Positions 1 through 8,613 of a DNA stretch of 64,000 nucleotides are shown here, in pieces. Below the pieces are notes generated by a model. It was not told the DNA's origin and did no database searches. It saw only the letters and a program-made list of their open reading frames with translations. The stretch's first letter is position 1. Each line of letters begins with the position of its first letter. Origin of the DNA: Tumebacillus sp. BK434 (GTDB taxonomy: Bacteria; Bacillota; Bacilli; Tumebacillales; Tumebacillaceae); assembly GCF_004340785.1 (NCBI RefSeq), contig NZ_SLXS01000010.1, positions 1 through 64,000 on the forward strand. Direction: 5' to 3'. The position numbers and the translations under genes are program-made.

Positions 1-75
1 AAGGTTGATAGGCTGGAGGTGGAAGCGCCGCGAGGCGTGCAGCTGACCAGTACTAATCGGTCGAGGGCTTATCCT
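1..75 (+). rRNA. 23S ribosomal RNA, 3' end (partial)
   Basis: The first 75 bases match the conserved 3' terminus of bacterial 23S rRNA: the segment with GGTTGATAGG near the start, then AGCTGACCAGTACTAATCGG and the final CGAGGGCTTATCC. The gene begins before the window, so only the last helix is seen. The exact 3' end is estimated from family knowledge. No 5S rRNA follows it before the tRNA genes, which is unusual for a Bacillus-type rRNA operon. Confidence 0.9.
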
Positions 76-132
76 AAGTATTCTTTGACTCACACACTCG
101 CTATTCAGTTTTTGGGGAACACAACCCCAGAT

Positions 133-208
133 GCCGATGTAGCTCAGTTGATAGAGCAATCGATTCGTAATCGATAGGTCGCAGGTTTGAGTCCTGTCAT
201 CGGCACCA
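133..208 (+). tRNA. tRNA-Thr (anticodon CGT)
   Basis: A 76-base cloverleaf with encoded CCA. The acceptor arms GCCGATG and CATCGGC pair, the D arm contains AGCTCAGTTGATAGAGC, the anticodon stem ATCGA/TCGAT encloses loop TTCGTAA (anticodon CGT, reading ACG Thr codons), and the T arm contains GGTTTGAGTCC. It sits directly downstream of the 23S rRNA end and is probably processed from the rRNA transcript. Confidence 0.95.
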
Positions 209-217
209 TCTTCACAT

Positions 218-304
218 GCGGTCATGGCGGAATTGGCAGACGCGCAAGATTCAGGTTCTTGTGGGGGCAACCCCGTGGAGGTTCAAGTCCTCTTGACCGC
301 ACCA
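218..304 (+). tRNA. tRNA-Leu (anticodon CAG)
   Basis: An 87-base class II tRNA with encoded CCA. Acceptor arms GCGGTCA and TGACCGC pair, the anticodon stem CAAGA/TCTTG encloses TTCAGGT (anticodon CAG, CTG Leu codons), and a long variable arm (GTGGGGGCAACCCCGT) fits leucine tRNAs. It lies 9 bases after tRNA-Thr and is followed at once by an intrinsic terminator, so it ends the rRNA-tRNA operon. Confidence 0.95.
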
Positions 305-310
305 GATGAA

Positions 311-343
311 AAAAGACTCGATCCATTCGGATCGAGTCTTTTT
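311..343 (+). terminator. intrinsic terminator of the rRNA-tRNA operon
   Basis: Stem GACTCGAT (315-322) pairs with ATCGAGTC (331-338) around a short loop and is followed by TTTTT. An A-run precedes it, so it may also terminate transcription coming from the opposite strand (the small gene at 354-539). Confidence 0.85.
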
Positions 344-353
344 GCATTCATCA

Positions 354-539
354 TTAGGGACGGAAAAAAGCGGTGGAGATGATCCATGTAGCGAATCCGA
401 TCAAGAGCATGGCGATAAACACCTGCGAAAAGGGAATCACGTAATCAAACAGCATTTTGGTCAAAAAACTTGCAAAAAGTTCAACGCCCCCGACCCAGAT
501 CATGATGGATGCCAGGGAACGTATGGTTTGTCGGCGCAC
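354..539 (-). CDS. small two-helix membrane protein, unknown function
   Basis: I do not recognise this 61-residue protein. It has a basic N-terminus (MRRQTIR), then two hydrophobic stretches (about residues 10-31 and 33-58) that look like a hairpin of two transmembrane helices, with a positively charged last residue pair. The start is GTG; a good ribosome site (GAGAGGAG) lies 8 bases upstream, which is the main reason to accept it over a chance frame. It points toward the rRNA terminator at 311-343, whose flanking A-run would act as a U-tract for this strand. Function cannot be inferred. Confidence 0.6.
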   Translation of the reverse strand: MRRQTIRSLASIMIWVGGVELFASFLTKMLFDYVIPFSQVFIAMLLIGFATWIISTAFFRP

Positions 540-731
540 CTGACAGACTCCTCTCTAACCAGCAGATGGACATACGGTCATCAATTCTATTTTTCATCAT
601 ACACCTGATAAAAGCACTCCCTCAAGGCGTCACAGTGCGAATCTTTGACAATTCTGTGCCTGCTTCCATCAATCTCTCAACATGGAGCGGCAGGCTTGCG
701 GGAATAGTAGCGATAAGCAGGAGGGATCGAC

Positions 732-1103
732 ATGGCGAACAAGCATCCGCTGGGCAATACGCGCCGCACGGAACGCGTGGTGCAGGAACTGAAACAGATC
801 ACGCTGGAAGATAAGGTGAGTGTGTTGAGCGAACAGATCGAGCGGCTAGCCATTCATATGGAAAAGGCGAACTTTGCCGACTACGTGAGTATGCTCCTCA
901 GGCCAAGGCGGATGATGTTCTATAGTCTGCTGGGCGGTATTGCACGCGGTGTCGGATTGGGCGTCGGGTTTTCCGTGATCGGTGCCACTTTGGTCTACCT
1001 GTTACAGAAATTGCAACTGTTGGGCTTGCCTCTGATCGGGGACTATATTGCTGAACTCGTTCGCATTGTGCAATCGAATCTGAATAACCCGTACATGCGA
1101 TAA
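732..1103 (+). CDS. DUF5665-type membrane protein
   Basis: This 123-residue protein starts with a charged, probably helical segment (1-58) containing the IERLAIHMEKANFADYVSML stretch, followed by PRRM and two hydrophobic helices (about 63-91 and 95-112). That layout is typical of the short DUF5665 family in spore-forming Firmicutes, whose function is not established. AGGAGGG lies 8 bases before the ATG. The yteA-like gene follows 46 bases later on the same strand, so the two may be cotranscribed. The family assignment rests on my recognition of the pattern and was not searched. Confidence 0.7.
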   Translation: MANKHPLGNTRRTERVVQELKQITLEDKVSVLSEQIERLAIHMEKANFADYVSMLLRPRRMMFYSLLGGIARGVGLGVGFSVIGATLVYLLQKLQLLGLPLIGDYIAELVRIVQSNLNNPYMR

Positions 1104-1149
1104 CCTTGCACACACGCCGCAAAATCTGTCTGAACAGGAGGGGACTCAG

Positions 1150-1860
1150 ATGATGAATCTCACCAACGATCAAATTCGACAGTTGCGTTCCCAACTTGAA
1201 GAAGAGATGTCTGACATTCGCGACCGGTTGGACAATCACGATACCTATCAGCTGCAGGAATCGCTGATGGATTCGACCGGCGAACTGTCTCACTATGACA
1301 ACCATCCGGCCGACCTCGGATCGGAAGTGTTTGAAAGAGGGAAAGATCTGGCGTTGCGTGACGCGGATAGTTTGCGCATCGACGAGATCGACGATGCGCT
1401 CGAACGGATGGAGGACGGCACATACGGCACGTGCGCACAGTGCGGCGCAGTCATTCCATACGGGCGTCTGGAAGCCAATGCGGCTGCGAAGCATTGCGTG
1501 CGCTGCCAAGAGGAGTTGGACGAACAAGAGATCTCAGCGAATCGTCCGGTCGAAGAAAACTTCCTGTACCCGGGCTTTGGACGCTCGTTTATGGATCACA
1601 ATGATGAAGACTACAACGGCTATGACGGGGAGGACGCCTGGCAGGACGTGGCCCGCTATGGAACGGCTGCGACCAATGATGAAAACCCGGACGCCCTGCA
1701 CCCGAACGAATGTTACCTCCATGCCGATGAACGCCTCGGCTATGTTGAGGATATTGAAGGCTTCACGATCACCGACATCGAAGGCAATCCCGTTTCGGAC
1801 CCGCAATACGTGCACAATGATGCGTACCGCCGGGCGTGGAGAGAAGCTGACGAAGGCTGA
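1150..1860 (+). CDS. yteA: yteA-type TraR/DksA zinc-finger protein
   Basis: This 236-residue protein has an N-terminal helical region (1-60), a DksA-like acidic segment around GELSHYDNHPADLGSE, and a C4 zinc finger with CAQC near residues 96-99 and CVRC near 116-119. Acidic C-terminal sequence follows, with GFGRSF and a tract rich in D, N and Y. This matches the YteA family of Bacillus-type sporulation-associated proteins; DksA-fold proteins usually bind RNA polymerase, but a YteA role is not well defined. GGAGGGG precedes the ATG (an alternative ATG is the next codon). A strong bidirectional terminator follows the stop. Confidence 0.85.
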   Translation: MMNLTNDQIRQLRSQLEEEMSDIRDRLDNHDTYQLQESLMDSTGELSHYDNHPADLGSEVFERGKDLALRDADSLRIDEIDDALERMEDGTYGTCAQCGAVIPYGRLEANAAAKHCVRCQEELDEQEISANRPVEENFLYPGFGRSFMDHNDEDYNGYDGEDAWQDVARYGTAATNDENPDALHPNECYLHADERLGYVEDIEGFTITDIEGNPVSDPQYVHNDAYRRAWREADEG

Positions 1861-1861
1861 G

Positions 1862-1898
1862 AAAAAAGCTCTGTGCCGCAATTGGCACAGAGCTTTTT
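1862..1898. terminator. bidirectional intrinsic terminator
   Basis: A 15-bp perfect stem, AAAAAGCTCTGTGCC against GGCACAGAGCTTTTT, with a six-base loop. A on one side and T on the other give U-tracts on both strands, so it can end both the yteA-like gene and the converging subtilisin gene. Confidence 0.9.
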
Positions 1899-1903
1899 GG
1901 CCG

Positions 1904-3574
1904 TTACTTGAACGATCCATCGAGATGGTACGCGCCAGTGCCGTTATAAGAGTACACGCGGACGGTGTACGTGCCGGTCACAGTCGGCTGGAAGGTGATC
2001 GTCTCCTGACGCGAGGTGCTCAGCGAGGAGCCGACCTGCGTGCCGGACGGATTGGTTAGGTAGAGGTCGAAGTCGGGCGTCGAAGAACTGGTCCAGTTCG
2101 GCATAAGCAGGGTGAGGGCGATCGGTGTCGCCGTTGAAGTCACATTGAACGTGTAGGATTGCGATTGGCCTTTCGCTGTCAGATTGCCCGACCAGAACTG
2201 ATGGTTCGGCACGCTCGGACCGGTTCCCGTATAGCCGCCGGCCGACTTGATCGCTTCATACGCTTGCAGGCGTCCCCAGCCGTAGTCGACGTCTTGCCCG
2301 GTCACGCCCCAGTCCTGTGCGGTGGTGATCAGCTTGTTTTTGATGTCGACCGGCGTCAGCGCGTAGTTGGCATCAAACATCAGCGCTGCCACACCGGCTG
2401 TAAACGGCGTTGCCATCGAAGTGCCGCTGTAGGAGACGTATTGGTTGGTCGAGTTCGCCCGCGGTGCCATGATGTTGTATCCGGGGGCCATGATGTCCGG
2501 CTTGACCCGCCCATCTGCAGTCGGGCCGCGCGAGGAGAAGGAAGTCACGTTAAACCCGCGTTCGCCAACATCGGCAAACGCCCCGACGGTGATCGCTTCA
2601 CGCGCCGCACCCGGCGAACCGATCGTCGACTTGCGCGGCCCGGAATTGCCGGCAGCGATGACGGCGACAAGACCGTTGGCCACGGCGTTGTCGATCGCTT
2701 GTGACGTGGAGTCATTGCCATCGGAAGAACCGGAGGTGCCAAGCGACAGGTTGATCACTTTGATGCCGTACGTGTTTTTGTTAGCGATTGCCCAGTTGAT
2801 CCCGGCGTCAACATCGGCCATGGTGCCGCTGCCGTTGCCGTCGAGCACTTTGATTCCGACCAGGCCGGCGCCAGGCGCCACGCCTTTGTATCCGGAATTG
2901 CCTTCCCCGGTGCCGGCGATGATGCCGGAGACGTGGGTGCCGTGCCCGTCATCGTCATAGGGTGCCGGGTTCGGAGTCGGACCGACAAAGTCTCGAAAGG
3001 CGAGAATTTTGCCGCCGTCGAGGTCGACATGGGTGCCGTCAATCCCGGTGTCGATGACGGCCACCACGACGTCCGTGCTGGAATAGGAAGTCTCGTTGCC
3101 GTCGCGGTCCCCGGTCAGGCCAAAGTCGATCCCGGCTTGGCGTGAACCGAAAGAGTCGGGCGCTGTGTTCATCGTCTTATGCACCGGCGCATCATATTGA
3201 ATCGATTCGATCAGGGGATGTTTTTGCAGTTTCTCGATCTGTGACTTGGTCAAAGCAGCTGCAAATCCTTGGTAGGCATGCTCATAGGTGTGTTTGGTTT
3301 TGAAGGTGCCAATTTCGTCTTTGAGTTTGTTCAGCTTGTGTGCGGCAAATTTTTCGTTCAGGCGTACGATGACGTTGATCTCCTCGTTTGACGCTTTGCT
3401 TGTGAGCAGTGATTCGAGGTCATCAAACACTTTGTTTTTGTTGCTGTCGACCATTTTCTCGATGTTCTTGCTGTCGCTCGAATCGGGTTTTTTCTCTGCG
3501 GCTGCAAAACTCGCGGTCGAGGTGACCGTCAGCGCTGCGGACAGCGCGAGGACAGCCCATGCTTTTTTCTTCAT
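1904..3574 (-). CDS. secreted subtilisin-like serine protease (S8) with PPC domain
   Basis: A 556-residue extracellular protease. The N-terminus MKKKAWAVLALSAALTV is a signal peptide with likely cleavage after ASFAAA. An I9-type propeptide follows (about 50-125), then the S8 catalytic domain with Asp175 (VIDTGIDG), His211 (GHGTHVSG), oxyanion Asn310 (AAGNSG) and Ser386 (SGTSMATP). The last 110 residues look like a bacterial pre-peptidase C-terminal beta-sandwich (DFDLYL, GTYTVRVY). Upstream GTG and ATG codons are in frame, but the GGGTGG site is 8 bases from the chosen ATG. It probably serves nutrient scavenging; the specific substrate is unknown. Confidence 0.93.
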   Translation of the reverse strand: MKKKAWAVLALSAALTVTSTASFAAAEKKPDSSDSKNIEKMVDSNKNKVFDDLESLLTSKASNEEINVIVRLNEKFAAHKLNKLKDEIGTFKTKHTYEHAYQGFAAALTKSQIEKLQKHPLIESIQYDAPVHKTMNTAPDSFGSRQAGIDFGLTGDRDGNETSYSSTDVVVAVIDTGIDGTHVDLDGGKILAFRDFVGPTPNPAPYDDDGHGTHVSGIIAGTGEGNSGYKGVAPGAGLVGIKVLDGNGSGTMADVDAGINWAIANKNTYGIKVINLSLGTSGSSDGNDSTSQAIDNAVANGLVAVIAAGNSGPRKSTIGSPGAAREAITVGAFADVGERGFNVTSFSSRGPTADGRVKPDIMAPGYNIMAPRANSTNQYVSYSGTSMATPFTAGVAALMFDANYALTPVDIKNKLITTAQDWGVTGQDVDYGWGRLQAYEAIKSAGGYTGTGPSVPNHQFWSGNLTAKGQSQSYTFNVTSTATPIALTLLMPNWTSSSTPDFDLYLTNPSGTQVGSSLSTSRQETITFQPTVTGTYTVRVYSYNGTGAYHLDGSFK

Positions 3575-3732
3575 TGTCATGACCACCCATCTTTTATTAA
3601 TGTCATTATGTGTATTAAATATCGAACTCGGTGTAATTTTACAAGTTGCGCAGTGTTAATATTCCGTATGCTCAGAAAAATATTTTTGTTTGAAATCAAA
3701 GCCAGCGGAGCATGGTAAAGTGAAAGGGAATG

Positions 3733-3741
3733 TGCTACAAT
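3733..3741 (+). promoter_or_regulatory. extended -10 promoter element for lspA
   Basis: TGCTACAAT (TGn plus TACAAT) lies about 45 bases upstream of the lspA ATG. No good -35 hexamer is visible, which fits an extended -10 promoter. Between it and the gene is an A-run and T-run pair (GCAAAAAAC / GGGCTTTTTTGCC) that could fold weakly. Confidence 0.45.
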
Positions 3742-3785
3742 GGGCAAGCAAAAAACGGGCTTTTTTGCCTTTTAGAGGTGACAAG

Positions 3786-4265
3786 ATGCTGTTTTATCTG
3801 CTGATCGCTCTTGTGGTGGTCCTCGATCAAGTGATGAAATATTACATACGCACGAATATGCAAGTGACCGAGTCGGTTCCGCTGTGGGAAGGCGTGATCA
3901 ACCTGACGTCGCACCGCAATACTGGCGCTGCATTCGGGATCATGGAAGGACAGCAGTGGTTCTTCATCCTGAGCGTGGTGGCTGTGATCGTCGGGGTGAT
4001 CTATTTCCGGGCCAAAGGTGAATTCAAAGGCCGGCCGCTGATGGAGACGGGCGTCGCTCTGCTCGTCGGCGGCGCGATCGGCAATGCGATCGACCGCGTG
4101 GTTTTTGGCGCGGTGACCGACTTTTTTGACCTGCAGTTCACGAAATTTGCGATCTTCAACATCGCTGACATCGCGATCAATCTCGGGGTTGGTTTGATGA
4201 TCCTGTCGATGTTGTTGGAATGGGTGCGGACGAGCAAGAAAGTCAGCAGGAAGGGAGATGCCTGA
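3786..4265 (+). CDS. lspA: lipoprotein signal peptidase (signal peptidase II)
   Basis: This 159-residue integral membrane aspartyl protease removes signal peptides from prolipoproteins after diacylglyceryl transfer. Four hydrophobic segments are visible (about 1-18, 56-74, 85-100, 124-145). Family motifs are present: NTGAAFG (45-51), GNAIDR (99-104), TDFFD with catalytic Asp112, and FNIADIAI with catalytic Asp128. A longer frame extends upstream, but AGAGGTG lies 6 bases before this ATG and the family length is about 160. The stop overlaps the next start (TGATG), so translation of lspA and the pseudouridine synthase is coupled, as in Bacillus. Confidence 0.95.
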   Translation: MLFYLLIALVVVLDQVMKYYIRTNMQVTESVPLWEGVINLTSHRNTGAAFGIMEGQQWFFILSVVAVIVGVIYFRAKGEFKGRPLMETGVALLVGGAIGNAIDRVVFGAVTDFFDLQFTKFAIFNIADIAINLGVGLMILSMLLEWVRTSKKVSRKGDA

Positions 4266-5242
4266 TGGAAGAGAATGTGCAAACGGAACTGAACGGGACG
4301 GATGATGAGTTCGCCGAACGCGACACGATGTCGTGGACGATCGGCGAGGAGGCAGGCGAGCGCATCGACAAGCTCTTGACCGGCTGGGTGAGCGAACTGT
4401 CCCGGACGCAGGTGCAGGAGCTGATCGAAGAGGAAGCGATCCTCGTCAACGGCAGCAAGTCGAAACCGAACTACAAGGTGCGCGCAGGCGACGTGATCAC
4501 GCTCGACCTGCCCGAGCCGGCAGAAGTGGCTTTGGTCGCGGAAGACATTCCGCTCGACGTGCGCTATGAGGACCAGGATGTGATCGTCGTCAACAAGGCG
4601 CGCGGCATGGTTGTGCACCCGGCGGCGGGACATGCCAGCGGCACGCTTGTGAACGCCCTCCTGTTCCACTGCAAGGACTTGTCGGGCATCAATGGCGAAG
4701 TGCGTCCGGGCATCGTGCACCGGATCGACAAAGACACGTCCGGCCTTCTGATGGCGGCAAAAAATGACCTGGCGCACCGCCACCTGTCCGCGCAGCTCAA
4801 AGAGCACTCCGTGACCCGCAAATACATCGCCGTCGTCCACGGCGTGATCGAACATGATCTCGGCACGGTCGATGCCCCGATCGGACGTCATCCGGTGCAT
4901 CGCCAGCAGATGGCGGTGATCCGTGAAGGCGGCCGCGAAGCGGTGACGCATTTCCAAGTCATCGAGCGGCTGGAGAAGCATACGGTCGTCGAGTTGAAGC
5001 TGGAGACGGGCCGCACCCACCAGATTCGTGTCCATATGGACTTCATCGGGCATCCGCTGGTCGGCGACCCGAAATACGGCAACCAAAAGCGCAATAAATT
5101 CGGCGACATCATCGATGGCCAGGCGCTGCATGCCCAAGTGCTCGGCTTTGTGCATCCGCGCACCGAGGAGTATCTGGAGTTCTCGACCGATATTCCGGAA
5201 GAGATGACGCGCCTGATCGACTTTTTGCGACAACAGGCTTGA
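4265..5242 (+). CDS. RluA-family 23S rRNA pseudouridine synthase (RluD-like)
   Basis: This 325-residue enzyme isomerises uridine to pseudouridine in rRNA. An S4 RNA-binding domain occupies about residues 30-90 (ERIDKLLTGWVSELSRTQVQ). The catalytic domain follows with GMVVHPAAGH and the conserved HRIDKDTSGLLM, where the Asp is the nucleophile (Ile replaces the usual Leu beside it). GRTHQIRVHM and HPLVGDPKYG complete the family signature. The start is chosen at the ATG overlapping the lspA stop, behind AAGGGAG. The pyr operon promoter overlaps its last codons. Confidence 0.92.
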   Translation: MEENVQTELNGTDDEFAERDTMSWTIGEEAGERIDKLLTGWVSELSRTQVQELIEEEAILVNGSKSKPNYKVRAGDVITLDLPEPAEVALVAEDIPLDVRYEDQDVIVVNKARGMVVHPAAGHASGTLVNALLFHCKDLSGINGEVRPGIVHRIDKDTSGLLMAAKNDLAHRHLSAQLKEHSVTRKYIAVVHGVIEHDLGTVDAPIGRHPVHRQQMAVIREGGREAVTHFQVIERLEKHTVVELKLETGRTHQIRVHMDFIGHPLVGDPKYGNQKRNKFGDIIDGQALHAQVLGFVHPRTEEYLEFSTDIPEEMTRLIDFLRQQA

Positions 5243-5267
5243 CGAGTCTCGCGAATATTGTTATCCT
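5239..5267 (+). promoter_or_regulatory. likely sigma-A promoter of the pyr operon
   Basis: TTGACG (5239-5244), a 17-base spacer and TATCCT (5262-5267). It overlaps the stop codon of the pseudouridine synthase gene and lies just before the first PyrR-binding loop, the place expected for the pyr promoter. The -10 is only a partial match. Confidence 0.55.
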
Positions 5268-5284
5268 TCAATAGAACTGAATAA

Positions 5285-6149
<865 letters not shown>

Positions 6150-6193
6150 GTTACCAAGGGATCGAGGGGTTTGTCATCTGGGGGGTATACATC

Positions 6194-7447
6194 ATGAGTC
6201 AACAACGAGTTGTCGATGTCCACGAGCAACTGCCGCTCTTGCAATCGATTCCGCTTAGCCTGCAGCATCTCTTCGCCATGTTTGGCGCGACGGTGCTGGT
6301 GCCGTTTCTGACCGGACTGAATCCGGCGATCGCGCTCCTCACGAGCGGGATCGGCACCTTGATCTACATCTTCCTGACCAAAGGCATGATTCCGGGCTAT
6401 CTCGGATCGTCCTTCGCCTTCATCGCGCCGATCATCGCGGTGTCGAAAGCGGAAAGTCCGGAAGCCGCCCTGTTCGGCTGCCTGATCTCCGGGATCGTGT
6501 ACATCATCGTCGCTTTGATCATCAAAGGGGTCGGCATCGACTGGCTGAACAAGCTGCTGCCGCCGGTCGTCGTCGGTTCGATCGTCATCGTTATCGGTCT
6601 CGGACTCGCCGGTACGGCGGTCAACATGGCTTCGGAAAACTGGATGGTCGCTTTTGTCGCCCTGATCATCGCGATCATCGCCTCCGCGTTCTTCCGCGGG
6701 TTTCTCGGGGTGATCCCGATTCTGCTCGGCATCATCGGCGGCTACATCTTCGCGGCGACGCAAGGCATGATCGACTTCTCGAAAGTGGCGGAAGCAAGCC
6801 TCGTCGCCATGCCGGAATTCCAAACGCCGAAAGTGTCTTGGACGGCAGCGCTGTTGATCGCGCCGGTCGCGCTGGTCACGATCGCCGAACACATCGGCCA
6901 CCTGCTGGTCACCGAGAACATCGTCGGCCGCAACCTGATGAAAAAGCCGGGCCTGCACCGTTCGATGCTCGGTGACGGCGTCGCCACGGCGATCGCAGGT
7001 GCGCTGGGCGGTCCGCCGTCCACCACATATGGCGAGAACATCGGTGTCATGGCGATTACCCGCGTCTACTCGGTCTGGGTGATCGGCGGCGCGGCGGTGT
7101 TCGCGATCCTCTTCGCCTTCAACGGCAAAGTCAACGCACTGATCTCGACGATTCCCGTCCCGGTCATGGGCGGCATCTCGATCCTGCTCTTCGGGATCAT
7201 CGCTTCGGCCGGACTGCGCATGCTGGTCGAAAGCGGCATCAACTATGGCAACAAACGCAACCTGATCATCTCCTCCGTCATCCTCGTGCTCGGGGTGGGC
7301 GGCGCGAAGATCCACATTGGCGAGCTGCCGATCGAAGGGATGGCGCTGGCGACGTTCGCCGGCATCCTGCTCAACCTGATCCTGCCGAAAAACATCAACA
7401 ATGACGGCGCGGTACAGGCAGAGACGCCGAAGGATCAAAACAAGTAA
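6194..7447 (+). CDS. pyrP: uracil permease
   Basis: This 417-residue protein belongs to the nucleobase-ascorbate transporter (NCS2) family and imports uracil by proton symport. It begins with VDVHEQLPLLQSIPLSLQHL, a hallmark of UraA/PyrP, and shows about 14 hydrophobic segments. The substrate-site region VTIAEHIGHLLVTENIVGR has the conserved Glu, and GGPPSTTYGENIGVMAITRV is the second family motif. The frame is open further upstream, but GGGGGG sits 7 bases before this ATG and the terminator lies ahead of it. Expression is set by attenuator 2. Confidence 0.95.
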   Translation: MSQQRVVDVHEQLPLLQSIPLSLQHLFAMFGATVLVPFLTGLNPAIALLTSGIGTLIYIFLTKGMIPGYLGSSFAFIAPIIAVSKAESPEAALFGCLISGIVYIIVALIIKGVGIDWLNKLLPPVVVGSIVIVIGLGLAGTAVNMASENWMVAFVALIIAIIASAFFRGFLGVIPILLGIIGGYIFAATQGMIDFSKVAEASLVAMPEFQTPKVSWTAALLIAPVALVTIAEHIGHLLVTENIVGRNLMKKPGLHRSMLGDGVATAIAGALGGPPSTTYGENIGVMAITRVYSVWVIGGAAVFAILFAFNGKVNALISTIPVPVMGGISILLFGIIASAGLRMLVESGINYGNKRNLIISSVILVLGVGGAKIHIGELPIEGMALATFAGILLNLILPKNINNDGAVQAETPKDQNK

Positions 7448-7483
7448 ATAGGTGAAAATAGAAACGTTCTGTGCCTTCACAGC

Positions 7484-7596
7484 ACCTTTAAACCAATACG
7501 AGAGATTGGTAAGGTCTGTTCTGTCGGACGTGTAGTTTACTCTGTCTGCGGGACTCCCTTGCCGAAGCGAAATGCCAAGCAATGGGAGTCTTTTTT
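7484..7596 (+). promoter_or_regulatory. PyrR-responsive attenuator 3 (between pyrP and pyrB)
   Basis: The loop ACCTTTAAACCAATACGAG with GATTGGTAAGGT (7484-7515) has the PyrR-binding layout: ACCTT/AAGGT lower stem and CCAAT/ATTGG upper stem around ACGAGA. The terminator GACTCCC (7552-7558) pairs with GGGAGTC (7584-7590), followed by T residues. It controls pyrB through pyrE. The upper loop lacks the TCC seen in the other two, so PyrR affinity may differ. Confidence 0.8.
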
Positions 7597-7623
7597 GTGA
7601 GAAGAAACCGGGAGGTAGCCGAC

Positions 7624-8583
7624 ATGTACCACGTGCTCAGTGCTTATCAATTTGACCGCAACCAATTGGATCATCTGTTCCGCATGGCGGAGATTATGGA
7701 ATATACCGCTGCCAACGGCGGTTCGAACGTTTTAAACGGCAAGATCATGGCGGCTCTGTTCTTCGAGCCCAGCACGCGCACCCGCCTTTCGTTTGAATCG
7801 GCGATGCTGCGCTTAGGCGGCAAGGTGGTCTCCACCGAAAATGCGGCCCAGTTCTCCTCGGCGATCAAAGGGGAGACGCTCGAAGATTCGATCCGGGTGA
7901 TCTCGTCGTACGCCGATGTGATCGTGCTGCGCCACAATGAAGTCGGCGCCGCGACCCGCGCGGCGAAAGTGGCCGACGTGCCGGTGCTCAACGCCGGCGA
8001 CGGCGCAGGCGAACATCCGACCCAATCTCTGCTCGACCTGTTCACGATCCAAAAAGAGTTGGGCACGATCGACAACCTGCACATCGCGATGGTCGGCGAC
8101 CTGACCTATGGGCGCACCGTACACTCCCTTTCCTACATGCTCGCCCGCTACCAGAACGTGACGATCTCCTTCGTCGCGCCGGAGAATTGCCCGATTCCGC
8201 AAAAAGTCAAAGACTATCTCGATCAGCAAGGCGTCACCTACTTCGAAGAAAGCGATCTGCAGCAAGTGGCGGAAAAAGTGGACGTGCTGTACATGACGCG
8301 GATCCAGAAAGAGCGCTTCCCGAGCGGTGAAGAATATCTGAAAGCGGCAGGCAAATATGTGATCGACCAAACGGTACTCGATCTGATGAAGCCAAACGCG
8401 ATCATCCTGCATCCGCTGCCCCGCGCCGGCGAGATTCTGCCGGAAGTGGATGCTGACCCGCGCGCGGCCTACTTCCGCCAAGCGAAAAACGGCGTCTACA
8501 TCCGCATGGCCTTGCTCGCCTACTGCCTCGGCGGGAAACAGGCGGAAGCGGAACTGGAAGCATTGGCAAAAGTGATGGGCTAA
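7624..8583 (+). CDS. pyrB: aspartate carbamoyltransferase, catalytic subunit
   Basis: This 319-residue enzyme joins carbamoyl phosphate and aspartate, the first committed step to UMP. The carbamoyl-phosphate motif FFEPSTRTRLSFE is at about residues 41-53; HPTQSLLDLFTI and GDLTYGRTVHSL belong to the active site, and HPLPRAGEI carries the aspartate-binding loop near 265. No pyrI regulatory subunit is present, as in Bacillus. An upstream in-frame start at 7582 is rejected because it lies within the terminator; GGGAGGT is 8 bases from the chosen ATG. Confidence 0.97.
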   Translation: MYHVLSAYQFDRNQLDHLFRMAEIMEYTAANGGSNVLNGKIMAALFFEPSTRTRLSFESAMLRLGGKVVSTENAAQFSSAIKGETLEDSIRVISSYADVIVLRHNEVGAATRAAKVADVPVLNAGDGAGEHPTQSLLDLFTIQKELGTIDNLHIAMVGDLTYGRTVHSLSYMLARYQNVTISFVAPENCPIPQKVKDYLDQQGVTYFEESDLQQVAEKVDVLYMTRIQKERFPSGEEYLKAAGKYVIDQTVLDLMKPNAIILHPLPRAGEILPEVDADPRAAYFRQAKNGVYIRMALLAYCLGGKQAEAELEALAKVMG

Positions 8584-8613
8584 CCAAGCCTGGACATACA
8601 GAGGAGGATGACG

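Noticed and set aside
76-132. A 5S rRNA gene after 23S rRNA
   Set aside because: Only about 57 bases are available before tRNA-Thr, too few for 5S (about 117), and the sequence does not match.
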